Below, piece after piece: positions 1 through 10,429 of a DNA stretch of 64,000 bases. The position numbers and the translations under genes are program-made. The stretch is taken from NCBI GenBank assembly GCA_902616075.1, contig CACMRK010000001.1:186001-250000 (forward strand). The letters are read 5' to 3'. Source of the DNA: an uncultured Alphaproteobacteria bacterium. Lineage in GTDB: Bacteria; Pseudomonadota; Alphaproteobacteria; HIMB59; GCA-002718135. How positions within the stretch are numbered: position 1 is the stretch's first letter; every line of letters starts with the position of its first letter. The notes under the pieces are model-generated. The model was not told the origin of the DNA. It saw only the letters and a program-made list of their open reading frames with translations, and did no database searches.

Positions 1-2077
1 TATGGAGATTCATATGGCATACATCAGGTCCAAATTTACCTGGTTTAGCTACACCAACCATTGCATTATAATTAGCGCCATCTAGATACACTTGCCCACC
101 AGCATCATGAATTTTTTTACAAATCTCAACAATACTTTCTTCGAATACACCATGTGTTGATGGATATGTAATCATTAAAGCAGACAGTTTATCGCCTGCC
201 TCTTCTATTTTTTTATCTAAGTGAGTTAAATCTACATTACCTTTGTCATCACAGTTTACAATTAAAATATCCATGCCGCACATCTGTGCACTGGCTGGAT
301 TAGTTCCATGAGCACTTTTTGGAATTATACAAATATTTCTTTTAGTATCTGAATTTTTCTCATGATATTTTTGTATAGCTAATAAACCAGCAAACTCACC
401 TTGTGCTCCTGCATTAGGTTGAAGTGAAACTGCATCAAAACCAGTAATATCTTTTAACATCGATATTAATTCACTCATCATTTCATTATATCCCTCACGT
501 TGATGGGGCTCTAAGAATGGATGCGCATTTGAAAAACCTGGTAAAGTAATTGGAAGCATTTCAGATGCAGCATTTAATTTCATAGTACAAGATCCAAGAG
601 GTATCATTGATCTATTTAAAGCAACGTCTTTATTTTCCAATTTTTTTAAATATCTCATCATTTCTGTTTCAGAATGATAGATATTAAATACAGGATGAGT
701 TAATATTTTGTCTTTTCTATCTAAATCATTTTTGAAAATCGAATCTTCAATTTTACTTTCAATTTCTTCTGCGTATATTTCATTATTGTTTTCATTAAAA
801 AATTTAATTAAATTATCTACATCTTGTAGTGATGTAGTTTCATCTAAGGAAATTGAAAAGTGATCGTCATTTACAAATCTAAAATTTATACCATTGTCTA
901 TAGATTTATTTACCCAGTATTTAGATTTTGTATCTTTTATTAATAAGGTATCAAAATAATTTATAGATTTTACTTCAAAATTTAATATCTCTAATGATTT
1001 TTTTAGATATCTAGACTTATAATGAATGTCCTCAGCAATATTTTTTAATCTAGTTGGACCATGATATATTGCATATGAGGCAGATATAATTGCTAATAAG
1101 GCCTGTGCAGTACATATATTACTTGTAGCTTTTTCCCTTCTAATGTGTTGCTCACGCGTTTGAAGAGCCATTCTGTAAGATCTTTTATTAGTACGATCAA
1201 CTGATACACCAATTAGTCTCCCAGGTATCATTCTTTTATATTCATCTAATGTTGCAAAATATGCTGCGTGTGGACCTCCTAGACCCATTGGAACCCCAAA
1301 CCTTTGAGTACTTCCTACAACTATATCAGCTCCAAAATCTTTTGGTGATTTCATAACTACCAAACTCATTATATCAGCTGCTATGATTGATAACGCATCG
1401 TGAGATTTATTTATATTTATTAAATCGTTGAGATTTGCAATTTCTCCGTATGTATCTGGATTTTGAATTAAACAACCAAATGTATCGTCATCTGGATTAT
1501 CAAAAATAATTTTTATACCTAGGGGTTTAGCTCTTGTTTTTAAGACAGATAGTGTTTGTGGATGACATTTATTTTGCACGCAAAAAGTAAACTTTGCACT
1601 TTTTTTAATTTTAAAAGCCATCATCATAGCCTCAGCTGCCGCAGTACTTTCATCAAGTAAAGATGCATTTGCAATATCCATTCCAGTCAAATCAATTATC
1701 ATTTGTTGAAAATTCATTAACATTTCCAACCTGCCCTGACTTACTTCTGGTTGATAAGGTGTGTACGCAGTGTACCATCCTGGATTTTCAAGAATATTTC
1801 TTAAAATAACACTAGGGGTAATAGTGTTGTAATAACCCATACCAATATAAGTTTTTTTGAAATTATTTTTTAAAGATAAAAGTTGAGTATTAATTTTATT
1901 AAACTCCTCAGACATACCAGGTCTGAATTTAAGTTTATTTTTAAAAATGATATGATTAGGTACAGTTTTTTCAATTAATTCATCTAATGAGGAGCAGTTT
2001 ATTAATTTGAGCATTTCTCCAATATCTTCATTTCTAGGTCCTATATGTCTGCTAACAAATTTATCTATTTCTATCAT
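1..2077 (-). CDS. gcvP: Glycine dehydrogenase (decarboxylating), P-protein, 3' end truncated by window edge
   Basis: Open minus-strand frame with ATG at 2075-2077, directly downstream of gcvH; not in ORF track because it runs off the window start; operon context gcvT-gcvH-gcvP. Confidence 0.9.
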   Translation of the reverse strand, partial: MIEIDKFVSRHIGPRNEDIGEMLKLINCSSLDELIEKTVPNHIIFKNKLKFRPGMSEEFNKINTQLLSLKNNFKKTYIGMGYYNTITPSVILRNILENPGWYTAYTPYQPEVSQGRLEMLMNFQQMIIDLTGMDIANASLLDESTAAAEAMMMAFKIKKSAKFTFCVQNKCHPQTLSVLKTRAKPLGIKIIFDNPDDDTFGCLIQNPDTYGEIANLNDLININKSHDALSIIAADIMSLVVMKSPKDFGADIVVGSTQRFGVPMGLGGPHAAYFATLDEYKRMIPGRLIGVSVDRTNKRSYRMALQTREQHIRREKATSNICTAQALLAIISASYAIYHGPTRLKNIAEDIHYKSRYLKKSLEILNFEVKSINYFDTLLIKDTKSKYWVNKSIDNGINFRFVNDDHFSISLDETTSLQDVDNLIKFFNENNNEIYAEEIESKIEDSIFKNDLDRKDKILTHPVFNIYHSETEMMRYLKKLENKDVALNRSMIPLGSCTMKLNAASEMLPITLPGFSNAHPFLEPHQREGYNEMMSELISMLKDITGFDAVSLQPNAGAQGEFAGLLAIQKYHEKNSDTKRNICIIPKSAHGTNPASAQMCGMDILIVNCDDKGNVDLTHLDKKIEEAGDKLSALMITYPSTHGVFEESIVEICKKIHDAGGQVYLDGANYNAMVGVAKPGKFGPDVCHMNLH

Positions 2078-2461
2078 CTATTGTTCCAAAAATTGTTTAT
2101 ACTCATCTTCTGACATAAGTTCAGAATATTGATTTGAATCAGAAATTTTCATTTTAAAAATCCATCCCTCGTTTTCTGCATCTTGATTAATAATAGCAGC
2201 ATCATTTTCTAGATTATTATTCACTTCAATTATTTCACCATCTATTGGAGCATAAATATCAGAAGCTGCTTTTACAGATTCAACAACGCATATTTCATCT
2301 TTTGCTTTTACCGAATTTCCAACTGAAGGTAATTCAATAAATACAATATCACCAAGAGATTCTTGGGCATGATTGCTAATACCAATTGTAGCAATTTCAT
2401 TTTCAATTGAAACCCATTCATGATCTTTTGTGTATTTTTTTTCACTCATATATGCTCCCAT
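2078..2461 (-). CDS. gcvH: Glycine cleavage system H protein (true start probably the internal Met, about 2449)
   Basis: KYTKDHEWV...ESVKAASDIYAPIDGEI lipoyl domain. Confidence 0.95.
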   Translation of the reverse strand: MGAYMSEKKYTKDHEWVSIENEIATIGISNHAQESLGDIVFIELPSVGNSVKAKDEICVVESVKAASDIYAPIDGEIIEVNNNLENDAAIINQDAENEGWIFKMKISDSNQYSELMSEDEYKQFLEQ

Positions 2462-3566
2462 TTTTTTTATAATTTTTTTTTACAAAAGGTAGATTATTAA
2501 TTTTTACTAATTCTAATTTTTTTCTAATTTCACAAAAAATTGGATTATCAGTATTGAATTCAGATATTATATAACCAATAGCAATAGATTTATTTAGATT
2601 GGGAGAAAAACATCCACTTGTAATTTTGCCAATTTCATTATTATTATTATCGAATAATGTCATTCCATCTCTTAGCATTGATTTACTGGTAGAAATTAAA
2701 CCTATTTTTTTATTAGATAGTTTATTTTTTAATTGATCGGATAAAACTTTATTTCCATTTAAATTTTCATCTTCTAATCTTTCTTTGTCTAAAGCCCATG
2801 ATAAACCAGCTTCAATTGGTGTAATTTTTTCATTTAATTCATGACCATATAAACTTAATCCAGCTTCGAGTCTTAATGAATCTCTAGAACCTAACCCACA
2901 AAGCATTGTATTTTCATTTTTAAGTAAAAGATTAATTAAATTTTCTGCACTTTCATTTGGAATAGAAAGTTCAAAACCATCTTCACCGGTATAACCTGAT
3001 CTACTTACTATTATTTCATTTTTATCGTGTTTACTTATTAAAATATCAAAAAAATTCATATTATTTGGAATATCAATAATATTTTTTAAAACATTAATAG
3101 AATCAGGTCCTTGGATTGCGAATAAACAATTTTTTTCATAAATTTTTTCTGCATTAGGAGCACAAGAAATAAATATTTCTTCGTCTTCTTTTTTTCGAGA
3201 TGCATTATAAACAATATATAAATATGACTTATCTTTAATATCAATATTTGAAATAATTAGATCATCAATAACACCTCCATCTTTATTGAGCAAAAATGAA
3301 TAATGCGATCTATTTTTAGTTAATTTTTTTAATTGTAATGGAATATATTTTTCTAATTTATGTAAATAAGATTCATTATTTTCTATTAAAATTTGCCCCA
3401 TATGACTAACATCAAAAATACCAGAATGATTTCTAACGTTTTTGTGTTCATTAATTATTCCAGTTTTATAATTAATAGGCATATTAAAACCTGCAAATGG
3501 CAATATCTTTGCGCCATTATTTTGATGAAAATTTTTAAGAGGAATGTCTATTGGTAACTGGTTCAA
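2442..3566 (-). CDS. gcvT: Glycine cleavage system T protein (aminomethyltransferase)
   Basis: GcvT-like sequence (FDVSHMGQ, SRSGYTGEDGFE, RDSLRLEAGL), operon with gcvH/gcvP. Confidence 0.95.
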   Translation of the reverse strand: MNQLPIDIPLKNFHQNNGAKILPFAGFNMPINYKTGIINEHKNVRNHSGIFDVSHMGQILIENNESYLHKLEKYIPLQLKKLTKNRSHYSFLLNKDGGVIDDLIISNIDIKDKSYLYIVYNASRKKEDEEIFISCAPNAEKIYEKNCLFAIQGPDSINVLKNIIDIPNNMNFFDILISKHDKNEIIVSRSGYTGEDGFELSIPNESAENLINLLLKNENTMLCGLGSRDSLRLEAGLSLYGHELNEKITPIEAGLSWALDKERLEDENLNGNKVLSDQLKNKLSNKKIGLISTSKSMLRDGMTLFDNNNNEIGKITSGCFSPNLNKSIAIGYIISEFNTDNPIFCEIRKKLELVKINNLPFVKKNYKKNGSIYE

Positions 3567-3571
3567 ATAAA

Positions 3572-3727
3572 TTCTCCAAGCTACCCCTCTGTCTTTTTAC
3601 CTGAGAGCTTTTCACCTTCGGTAGAGCTAAATGCTCTTTTCCAGAGTTTTTTTTTAACGGTCCATTGTGCCTGAGAGTTTCCGGGTCGTTGCTCCTTCGG
3701 CTCTGAAATTTCAGTATCTCCCGTTAA
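3572..3727 (-). promoter_or_regulatory. Tandem glycine riboswitch (two aptamers)
   Basis: Minus strand reads GGGAGA...GCCGAAGGAGCAA...GGAAACTCTCAGGCA then CTCTGGA...CTACCGAAGGTGAAAAGCTCTCAGGTA...GACAGAGG, immediately upstream of gcvT. Confidence 0.95.
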
Positions 3728-3759
3728 TCATTTGTATACTTTTTTTTATAATTTAACAA

Positions 3760-4332
3760 TTAATTTAGAGGTATTTTATTATCAATTTTTGATTTTTGAT
3801 AAATTTCTGACATTTTTTGGTACTCTTCTTTGATCTGATAAATTTTATCTAATAATGAGTCCTCTATGCCTAATCTTTTAATTTCTGATAAAATTGAGTA
3901 ACTCTCCCAATAATCATTATTAATATTGTATTTACCATCTTTGATCTTAAACACCTCCGTCAAAATTTTAAGATCGTGCGGAATATGAAAACCTTCTTTT
4001 GTGTCAGTATAAGAAAAAAAATAATAAAAATTGTCAAATCCGGCCCACGTTATAGCTGATAAACACATAGAACAAGGCTGATGTGTACTTATGAAATAAT
4101 AATCTTTTGTATTAAACAGTTTTTTTTCAAATAAATTAAAAAGAGTTGAAATTTCCCCATGAAATAAAGGATTTTTGATTTCCTGGTTTGTACCCAGACA
4201 AACAAGACTTAGGTCAGATTTTTTAACAATAAATCCACCAAATATTTTATTTCCTTCATTAATTGAAATTTTTGTTAATGGTATAAGATCATCTAAAATA
4301 ATATCTAAAATTCTTTCATAATTTGTTATCAT
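3760..4332 (-). CDS. Cytidine/deoxycytidylate/guanine-deaminase-like zinc nucleoside deaminase
   Basis: HGE(I) and PCSMC zinc motifs of the deaminase superfamily. Confidence 0.75.
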   Translation of the reverse strand: MITNYERILDIILDDLIPLTKISINEGNKIFGGFIVKKSDLSLVCLGTNQEIKNPLFHGEISTLFNLFEKKLFNTKDYYFISTHQPCSMCLSAITWAGFDNFYYFFSYTDTKEGFHIPHDLKILTEVFKIKDGKYNINNDYWESYSILSEIKRLGIEDSLLDKIYQIKEEYQKMSEIYQKSKIDNKIPLN

Positions 4333-4371
4333 TATGAATGTCTGATACTTTATTTATTAGATTTGTCTATA

Positions 4372-4489
4372 AAACAAAAAAAAGGACCCAGCAAGCTAGG
4401 TCCCTTTTGTGTATCGTGCATTTCCTCCCGATACAATTTAATAATCGTTTCCTTTTATTAAATTGATTATTACCTTTGCGTGTAATAAT
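4372..4489 (-). ncRNA. Candidate structured RNA: three hairpins followed by an intrinsic terminator hairpin (sRNA or 5' leader)
   Basis: Adjacent perfect stems on minus strand: ATTATTAC/GTAATAAT (4489-4466), CAATTTAATAA/TTATTAAATTG (4465-4434), TGTATCG/CGATACA (4435-4410), GGACCTAGC/GCTGGGTCC (4403-4384) + 8 U. Confidence 0.6.
4376..4403 (-). terminator. Intrinsic terminator
   Basis: GGACCTAGCTTGCTGGGTCC followed by TTTTTTTT on minus strand. Confidence 0.75.
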
Positions 4490-4610
4490 TAAAAATAATT
4501 TATCTATTAGTTATTTATCAATCAATAAAAAAATGTATTTTTAAAACTAATTAATCTTTTTTTGTTGATATGTTTGTTAATAAAATGTGTAAAATTAAAT
4601 TTGATTAAAA

Positions 4611-5717
4611 ATGAGTAAAAATTCAAAACTTAATGTCTTAGGAGTTATGACAGGCACGTCAATGGATGGTGTTGATATCAGTTTGATTAATACAAATGGG
4701 ACTGACTTTGTAAAAATTAAATGTGAAAAATCATATAAATTTGATAAAAATTATCAAAATACAATAAACAATCTAATATTAAATAAACCAAAAACTAATA
4801 ATAAAATTAAAGAATATTTTTTAAAAAAAGATGATTTCGTTACAGATATTTTAGAAAAAAAAATAATTTTATTTCTGAAACAAAAAAAAATTAATAAAAA
4901 AAATATCGATTTAATATCAATTAGTGGACAGACTGTTTACCACGACCCATCAAATAAAATATCAATTCAGTTAGGAAATGGAAAAAAAATTGCAAAAAAT
5001 CTTAAAGTTAAAACTATAAGTAATTTAAGAGATAATGATATTAAAAATGGTGGTCAAGGAGCACCAATTGGATCATATTATCATAAGTTTTTAATACAAA
5101 AATTTAAGGAAAAAGCGATTATAGTAAATCTTGGAGGTATAGCAAATTTTTCAACTGTAGTTTCAAGAACATTATTATCATCGGATATAGGGCCTGCAAA
5201 TTGCTTAAGTGATGATCTTTGCAATTATTTTTTTAAAAAAAAATTTGATAATGATGGAAATTATGCAAGAAAAGGTAAGATTAATAATAAATTAATCGAA
5301 AAATTCAAAAAAGACAAATTCTTTAAAAAAAAGTTCCCAAAATCATTAGATAGAAATTATTTTAGAAATTATTTTAATAAGCTAATTAAATTGGACAAAT
5401 ATGATGCGCTAATGACTGCTAACTACATGACATATATTGGATTTAAAGAATTATTAAAAAATAAAAAATTTAAGATTGAAAGAATTTTACTTACTGGAGG
5501 AGGAAGAAAAAATAAATTACTGAAAGAAATATTAATGAATAAACTGAATAAAAAAATTGAACTTATTGATAAATATAAAATAAATGGTGATTTAGTAGAA
5601 GCTCAAATGTTTGCATATATTGGCATGAGATCATTTAAAAATTTAGATATAAGTAATATAAATACTACAGGTGTGAAAAAAAATTTAAGTGGTGGTATTT
5701 TATATTTTCCAGATTAA
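4611..5717 (+). CDS. anmK: Anhydro-N-acetylmuramic acid kinase
   Basis: GVMTGTSMDGVD N-terminus, NLGGIAN motif. Confidence 0.93.
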   Translation: MSKNSKLNVLGVMTGTSMDGVDISLINTNGTDFVKIKCEKSYKFDKNYQNTINNLILNKPKTNNKIKEYFLKKDDFVTDILEKKIILFLKQKKINKKNIDLISISGQTVYHDPSNKISIQLGNGKKIAKNLKVKTISNLRDNDIKNGGQGAPIGSYYHKFLIQKFKEKAIIVNLGGIANFSTVVSRTLLSSDIGPANCLSDDLCNYFFKKKFDNDGNYARKGKINNKLIEKFKKDKFFKKKFPKSLDRNYFRNYFNKLIKLDKYDALMTANYMTYIGFKELLKNKKFKIERILLTGGGRKNKLLKEILMNKLNKKIELIDKYKINGDLVEAQMFAYIGMRSFKNLDISNINTTGVKKNLSGGILYFPD

Positions 5718-6685
5718 TTAGTTAAATCTTTCCAAGTTTTTTTATCAATATTTGAGCCACACAATATCACCATTGTATTTTTGCCAATAAGCTTATTATT
5801 AATTTTATATTTTAAAGCAGCAAGTCCAGCAACACATGCGGGCTCAAGAAATAACTTAAATTTTTTATAACAAAAAACCATAAATTTTTTCATTTGATCA
5901 TCAGAAACAGTTACCATTTCATCAATTACTTCTTTTGCTACATCAAAAGAATATTGCATATGTAAAGGTGCTGAAAGGCTGTCAGCAATACTATTTACAT
6001 TAACATTATTTAGTGGTTTGTTAGCTCTTAAACTTTGATTTAAACCATTAGCATTTTCAGGCTCAACACCAATAATTTTAATCTTAGGATAAAATTGTTT
6101 TACATACGATGAAACGCCACTTATTAATCCCCCTCCTCCAACTGAAATTAGTAAATTGTCAATTTTAGTATTAATTAATTTTAAATATTCTACAATTTCT
6201 AATCCCAAGGTAGCACTACCTTGTAATGTCAATGGGCCGTCAAAAGGGTGAATAAAATAATAACCTTCATTTTTAGCATTTTCAGCATCAAGAAAAGCTT
6301 GTTTTGGATTTGTAAAAATAATGTTAGCACCATAATTTTTACAAGTTTGAACTCTATATTTATTTGCACTTTCGTATAAGAAAATTTTATTTTTCAATTT
6401 AAATTGATTGGCGACAAATGAAGCAGCGATCGCATGATTTCCAGCACTAACTGCTGTAATTCCTTTATTAAATTTATTCTGATCTTGAGAAATTATATTA
6501 TTAATAGCACCTCTTGCCTTAAATGAACCAGATTTTTGTAAAAATTCGCATTTAAAAAATAAATTTGTAGAAAAATAATTATCAATATCAACAGGACACT
6601 TTAAAAAAGGGGTTTGATTAATAAATGGTCTAATTTTTTTATAAATTTTACTAATATTATCGACAGATAAATCTTTAGGTATCAA
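5714..6685 (-). CDS. Threonine/serine dehydratase family PLP enzyme (or serine racemase)
   Basis: GSFKARGA PLP-lysine motif, SVGGGGLISG. Confidence 0.85.
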   Translation of the reverse strand: MIPKDLSVDNISKIYKKIRPFINQTPFLKCPVDIDNYFSTNLFFKCEFLQKSGSFKARGAINNIISQDQNKFNKGITAVSAGNHAIAASFVANQFKLKNKIFLYESANKYRVQTCKNYGANIIFTNPKQAFLDAENAKNEGYYFIHPFDGPLTLQGSATLGLEIVEYLKLINTKIDNLLISVGGGGLISGVSSYVKQFYPKIKIIGVEPENANGLNQSLRANKPLNNVNVNSIADSLSAPLHMQYSFDVAKEVIDEMVTVSDDQMKKFMVFCYKKFKLFLEPACVAGLAALKYKINNKLIGKNTMVILCGSNIDKKTWKDLTN

Positions 6686-7425
6686 GAAATTCCTCTAATT
6701 TCTTTAATTTTATCGTAAGCAATATTAATTGCCGCTAATTCTTTATTAGATTGTTTAATAAATTCTTTAGGCATACCTTTGGCAATTAAATTATCTGGGT
6801 GATGTTCTTTATTTAATTTTATCCATTTTTTTCTTATCTCATTATCAGTGCTTGATCGATTCACACCCAATATTTTGTAAGGATCAGATTCACTATTTTT
6901 TAAATTTGATTGAAAAATTCTTTGAAAATCTTTTTCACTAAATTTAAACGATTTAGAAATTGATCTTAAAAAATCTATTTCACTAATAGATACCTTTCCA
7001 TCAGATGCAGCAATATAAAATAAATTATTTAATAATTCTTCCAATAAAATTTTATTAGCTGAAAATAAATCTCCTACTTGATTTGCTATTTGTTTATAAC
7101 CATACGTATCTTTTTTTGCCTCATTGAATATTTTTGCAACTTTAGGAATTTCAGATTTTGGAACTTTAAATTTTTCTTTAAATGCTCTTATTTCATCATC
7201 TGATACAATGCCATCTGATTTAGCTAATTTTGCAGCTAGAATAATAAAACTTAATGTAAAAATTTGTTGTTTTTGATTATTATTTATTCGATTGAAGTTA
7301 AATGATGATTTTGATTTAGATCTTCTGTCAAAAGCACCACCAGCCATTACACCTAAGATAGCCCCTATAGGTCCTCCTAAAGCAAATCCTGCTGCTCCGC
7401 CTATAACTCTTCCCCAAATACTCAT
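6682..7425 (-). CDS. djlA: DnaJ-like protein with TerB-like domain (DjlA type)
   Basis: Gly-rich N-terminal membrane segment, TerB-like middle, C-terminal J domain (DPYKILGV...EHHPDN). Confidence 0.8.
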   Translation of the reverse strand: MSIWGRVIGGAAGFALGGPIGAILGVMAGGAFDRRSKSKSSFNFNRINNNQKQQIFTLSFIILAAKLAKSDGIVSDDEIRAFKEKFKVPKSEIPKVAKIFNEAKKDTYGYKQIANQVGDLFSANKILLEELLNNLFYIAASDGKVSISEIDFLRSISKSFKFSEKDFQRIFQSNLKNSESDPYKILGVNRSSTDNEIRKKWIKLNKEHHPDNLIAKGMPKEFIKQSNKELAAINIAYDKIKEIRGIS

Positions 7426-7670
7426 CTTAAAGTTTCAATTATGCCTTTTAATTCATTTATCTCATCTTGAGAAATTTTATTATCTTGATTCAGATCTATA
7501 ATTTGAAAGAGTAAATTTAATGATTGTTCAATTTCTTCATAGGAAATAACTCCATCATTATTTAAATCAACAAAATTAAAGTACATTTCTTCTTCTTCAT
7601 TTAATTCAGAAGAATATGCAATTGAAGAATATAAAAGTAAAAATAAAAAAAATATTTTTATCCAAACCAT
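7422..7670 (-). CDS. Small secreted EF-hand protein
   Basis: Signal peptide plus two EF-hand loops DLNNDGVISYEE and DLNQDNKISQDE. Confidence 0.75.
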   Translation of the reverse strand: MVWIKIFFLFLLLYSSIAYSSELNEEEEMYFNFVDLNNDGVISYEEIEQSLNLLFQIIDLNQDNKISQDEINELKGIIETLR

Positions 7671-7885
7671 CTATACATTCCTATAATACCTGCACCAGCG
7701 TAAAAAAATTGTAAAAACAATATTCCATTGTGTTTTAATTTATAGGCCCAGATTCCAATTAATACTGCTGATAGCAATAATAATGAAAAGCCAATAAATT
7801 CTAATCCAATGTTAAATGCAACTAGTAGGGAATAAAGGATTGCTGTAGTTACGCCAATCCATTCTAAAAGTTTGTTTGAATTCAA
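7658..7885 (-). CDS. Small multi-pass membrane protein, CBU_0592-like
   Basis: Hydrophobic 75 aa protein, tight overlap with neighbour. Confidence 0.55.
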   Translation of the reverse strand: MNSNKLLEWIGVTTAILYSLLVAFNIGLEFIGFSLLLLSAVLIGIWAYKLKHNGILFLQFFYAGAGIIGMYRWFG

Positions 7886-7892
7886 TTAAATA

Positions 7893-8096
7893 TTATTTTT
7901 TCTTAATATTAATAGCGTTTTCTTTTCCACGGTTTTCACCGATTTCAAATTCAACTGGCATACCTTCTTCTAAAGTATCAATACCAGCAGCTTCTAAAGC
8001 TGAAACATGAAGAAAAACATCTTTTCCTCCATCATCATTTTCTATAAATCCATAACCTTTGGTCGGATTAAACCATTTAATTTTACCACTTGGCAT
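7893..8096 (-). CDS. Cold-shock protein
   Basis: [30 protein letters not shown]. Confidence 0.95.
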   Translation of the reverse strand: MPSGKIKWFNPTKGYGFIENDDGGKDVFLHVSALEAAGIDTLEEGMPVEFEIGENRGKENAINIKKK

Positions 8097-8222
8097 ATTG
8101 TATTCTCCTTATTTATTATTGGGGGATTAAAATTATTTAACTTATATAAATATTGTATATTGATTAATTTAATACTTTAAATAACTAATAAGAAATTAAT
8201 TTCAACAATTTTTTTTATTTTT

Positions 8223-9053
8223 ATGCTTAGCTATAAACACGGATATCATGCTGGAAATCATGCAGATGTTATGAAACACATTATAATGCTTTACTTATAT
8301 AATCTTGAAAAAAAGGTAAATAATTCAATAAGTTATGTTGATACTCATTCTGGTAATGGAATTTATAAATATATATCAAAGTATATGGATAAAAATAAAG
8401 AGTATAAAGAAGGAATTAAAAAGATACAAAATTACAAAGGTAATAATGTTTTAATTAGAAATTATCTTTCAACTATTTCTAAAATTACTGGAAAAAATAA
8501 TTTTTATCCTGGATCACCTATATTTATTTCGTCCATAGCTAATGAAAAAGATAAATTATTTTTTTGTGAACTACACAATAATGAATATGAATTATTAAAA
8601 AAAAACTTAAACAAATATACCAATGCTAAAATTTTAAATGCTGATGGATTTAACTTTATATTTAATAAAGTTAATAAAGAAAATAATTATTTTGTATTTA
8701 TAGATCCATCATATGAAATAAAGGATGATTTTGAAAAAGTAGAAGAAATTCTAAATAATATTGATAATTTATTTTCAAATTCCAAAATCATAATATGGTA
8801 TCCAGTTTTGAATATTTTGGAAAATGACTCCTTTATTCAGAATATTAGAAAAAAAGGTATAAGTAATATTATCAATGTTGAAGTTCCTATTATGAAATAT
8901 GGAGACAATGTTGGAATGCAAGGAAGTGGCTTATTATTAATAAATTTTTCAAATAGATCTATAATGAAAAACCTCAAAGAGGTAATACATGAAATTCAAG
9001 ATATTTTAAAACAAGAGGAAAATAGTACTAGGTTTAAATTAAGATATTTATAA
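8223..9053 (+). CDS. rlmJ: 23S rRNA (adenine(2030)-N(6))-methyltransferase
   Basis: MLSYKHGYHAGNHADVMKH N-terminus, FIDPSYE motif. Confidence 0.92.
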   Translation: MLSYKHGYHAGNHADVMKHIIMLYLYNLEKKVNNSISYVDTHSGNGIYKYISKYMDKNKEYKEGIKKIQNYKGNNVLIRNYLSTISKITGKNNFYPGSPIFISSIANEKDKLFFCELHNNEYELLKKNLNKYTNAKILNADGFNFIFNKVNKENNYFVFIDPSYEIKDDFEKVEEILNNIDNLFSNSKIIIWYPVLNILENDSFIQNIRKKGISNIINVEVPIMKYGDNVGMQGSGLLLINFSNRSIMKNLKEVIHEIQDILKQEENSTRFKLRYL

Positions 9054-9055
9054 AT

Positions 9056-10429
9056 ATGAAAAAAATTAATTTACTTGATGAAGATATCTATAAGTTATTT
9101 ATAAAAATTGCTTTGCCAGCCTCAATTGGAACTATATTTAATAATCTCTATTCTTTAGTTGATACTATTTTTGCAGGTAGAATGATTTCTGAAACAGCTT
9201 TAGCAGCTATTGGTCAAACATTTCCTGTATATTTTATAATTATTGCACTTGGAATAGGACTCAGCATAGCTACAACAAGTAATGTTGCTAATTCTTTAGG
9301 AGAAAAAAATATTAAAAAAGCAAGTCATGCATTTTCACAATCTTTTGTTGTAACAATTTTAGTAGGCTTAGGTATAACTATTTTTGGACTTTATTTTGGG
9401 AACATAATTTTAGAATCTATAAATGATGATCCAAAAACCCTAAAACTTTCGTCATTATATATGAACGTAATTTATTTAGGATCAGTCATAATTCTTTTAC
9501 TCATGGTATGTAATTCTTGTTTATCAGCTCAAGGAGATACAAAAAGTTATAGAAATGTTTTAATTTTTAGTTTTTTTCTTAATATAATTTTAAATCCAAT
9601 ATTAATTACAGGAAAAATAATTAATTTTGAATTATTTATGCCAATGGGTATAACTGGAATAGCAATAGCTACCATACTCTCTCAAATAATTGGTCTGTTA
9701 TATTTATTATATAAAATTTATAGAACAGAGATTTTTGAAAACTTTAAAAATAATTATTTAATTCCTAAATTAAGTTTAATTAAGGAAATTTCATTTCAGG
9801 CTATTCCAGCGGCATTAGGATTGATGATGATTGCTCTCGGATCATATATATTATTATTTTTTGTCAGTCGTTTTGGTAATGATGCAATTGCAGGTTTTTC
9901 CTCAGCTGGAAGATACGAACAACTGCTTTTCTTACCCTTGTTAGGATTAAGTACAGCAGTAACCGCAATTGTGGGTCAGAATTTTGGTGCTAAAAACTAT
10001 GAAAGAATTTTAGAAACTTATAATAAAGCTATGATTACTGGTGTAATAATATTAACTATCGCAGGATTAATTTTATTTATAACTGCAGAAGATTCAATGA
10101 GATTATTTACTGATGATAAGGAAGTAATTTACTATGGATCAATATATCTTAAAATATACGCACTTGGTTTTCCGGCTTTTCCATTCTTCTTTATTTCTAA
10201 TGCTTCATTCCAAGGCCTAAAAAAAGCAATAATAGTAATGTATATGGCCATACTTAGGTTTGTATTAGTGCCTATAATTGTAATATTATTTGTAAATAAT
10301 TTTATAGAAGAAAACTATATCTATATGTTTATTGGGTTAACTCTTGTTCATTGGATAATTGGTATCTTATATTATTTTTATTCTTCAAATAAAATTCGAA
10401 ATATTCAAAGTAGCTATACTACACCTTGA
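9056..10429 (+). CDS. MATE family efflux transporter
   Basis: 12-TM protein, MATE-like repeats. Confidence 0.9.
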   Translation: MKKINLLDEDIYKLFIKIALPASIGTIFNNLYSLVDTIFAGRMISETALAAIGQTFPVYFIIIALGIGLSIATTSNVANSLGEKNIKKASHAFSQSFVVTILVGLGITIFGLYFGNIILESINDDPKTLKLSSLYMNVIYLGSVIILLLMVCNSCLSAQGDTKSYRNVLIFSFFLNIILNPILITGKIINFELFMPMGITGIAIATILSQIIGLLYLLYKIYRTEIFENFKNNYLIPKLSLIKEISFQAIPAALGLMMIALGSYILLFFVSRFGNDAIAGFSSAGRYEQLLFLPLLGLSTAVTAIVGQNFGAKNYERILETYNKAMITGVIILTIAGLILFITAEDSMRLFTDDKEVIYYGSIYLKIYALGFPAFPFFFISNASFQGLKKAIIVMYMAILRFVLVPIIVILFVNNFIEENYIYMFIGLTLVHWIIGILYYFYSSNKIRNIQSSYTTP

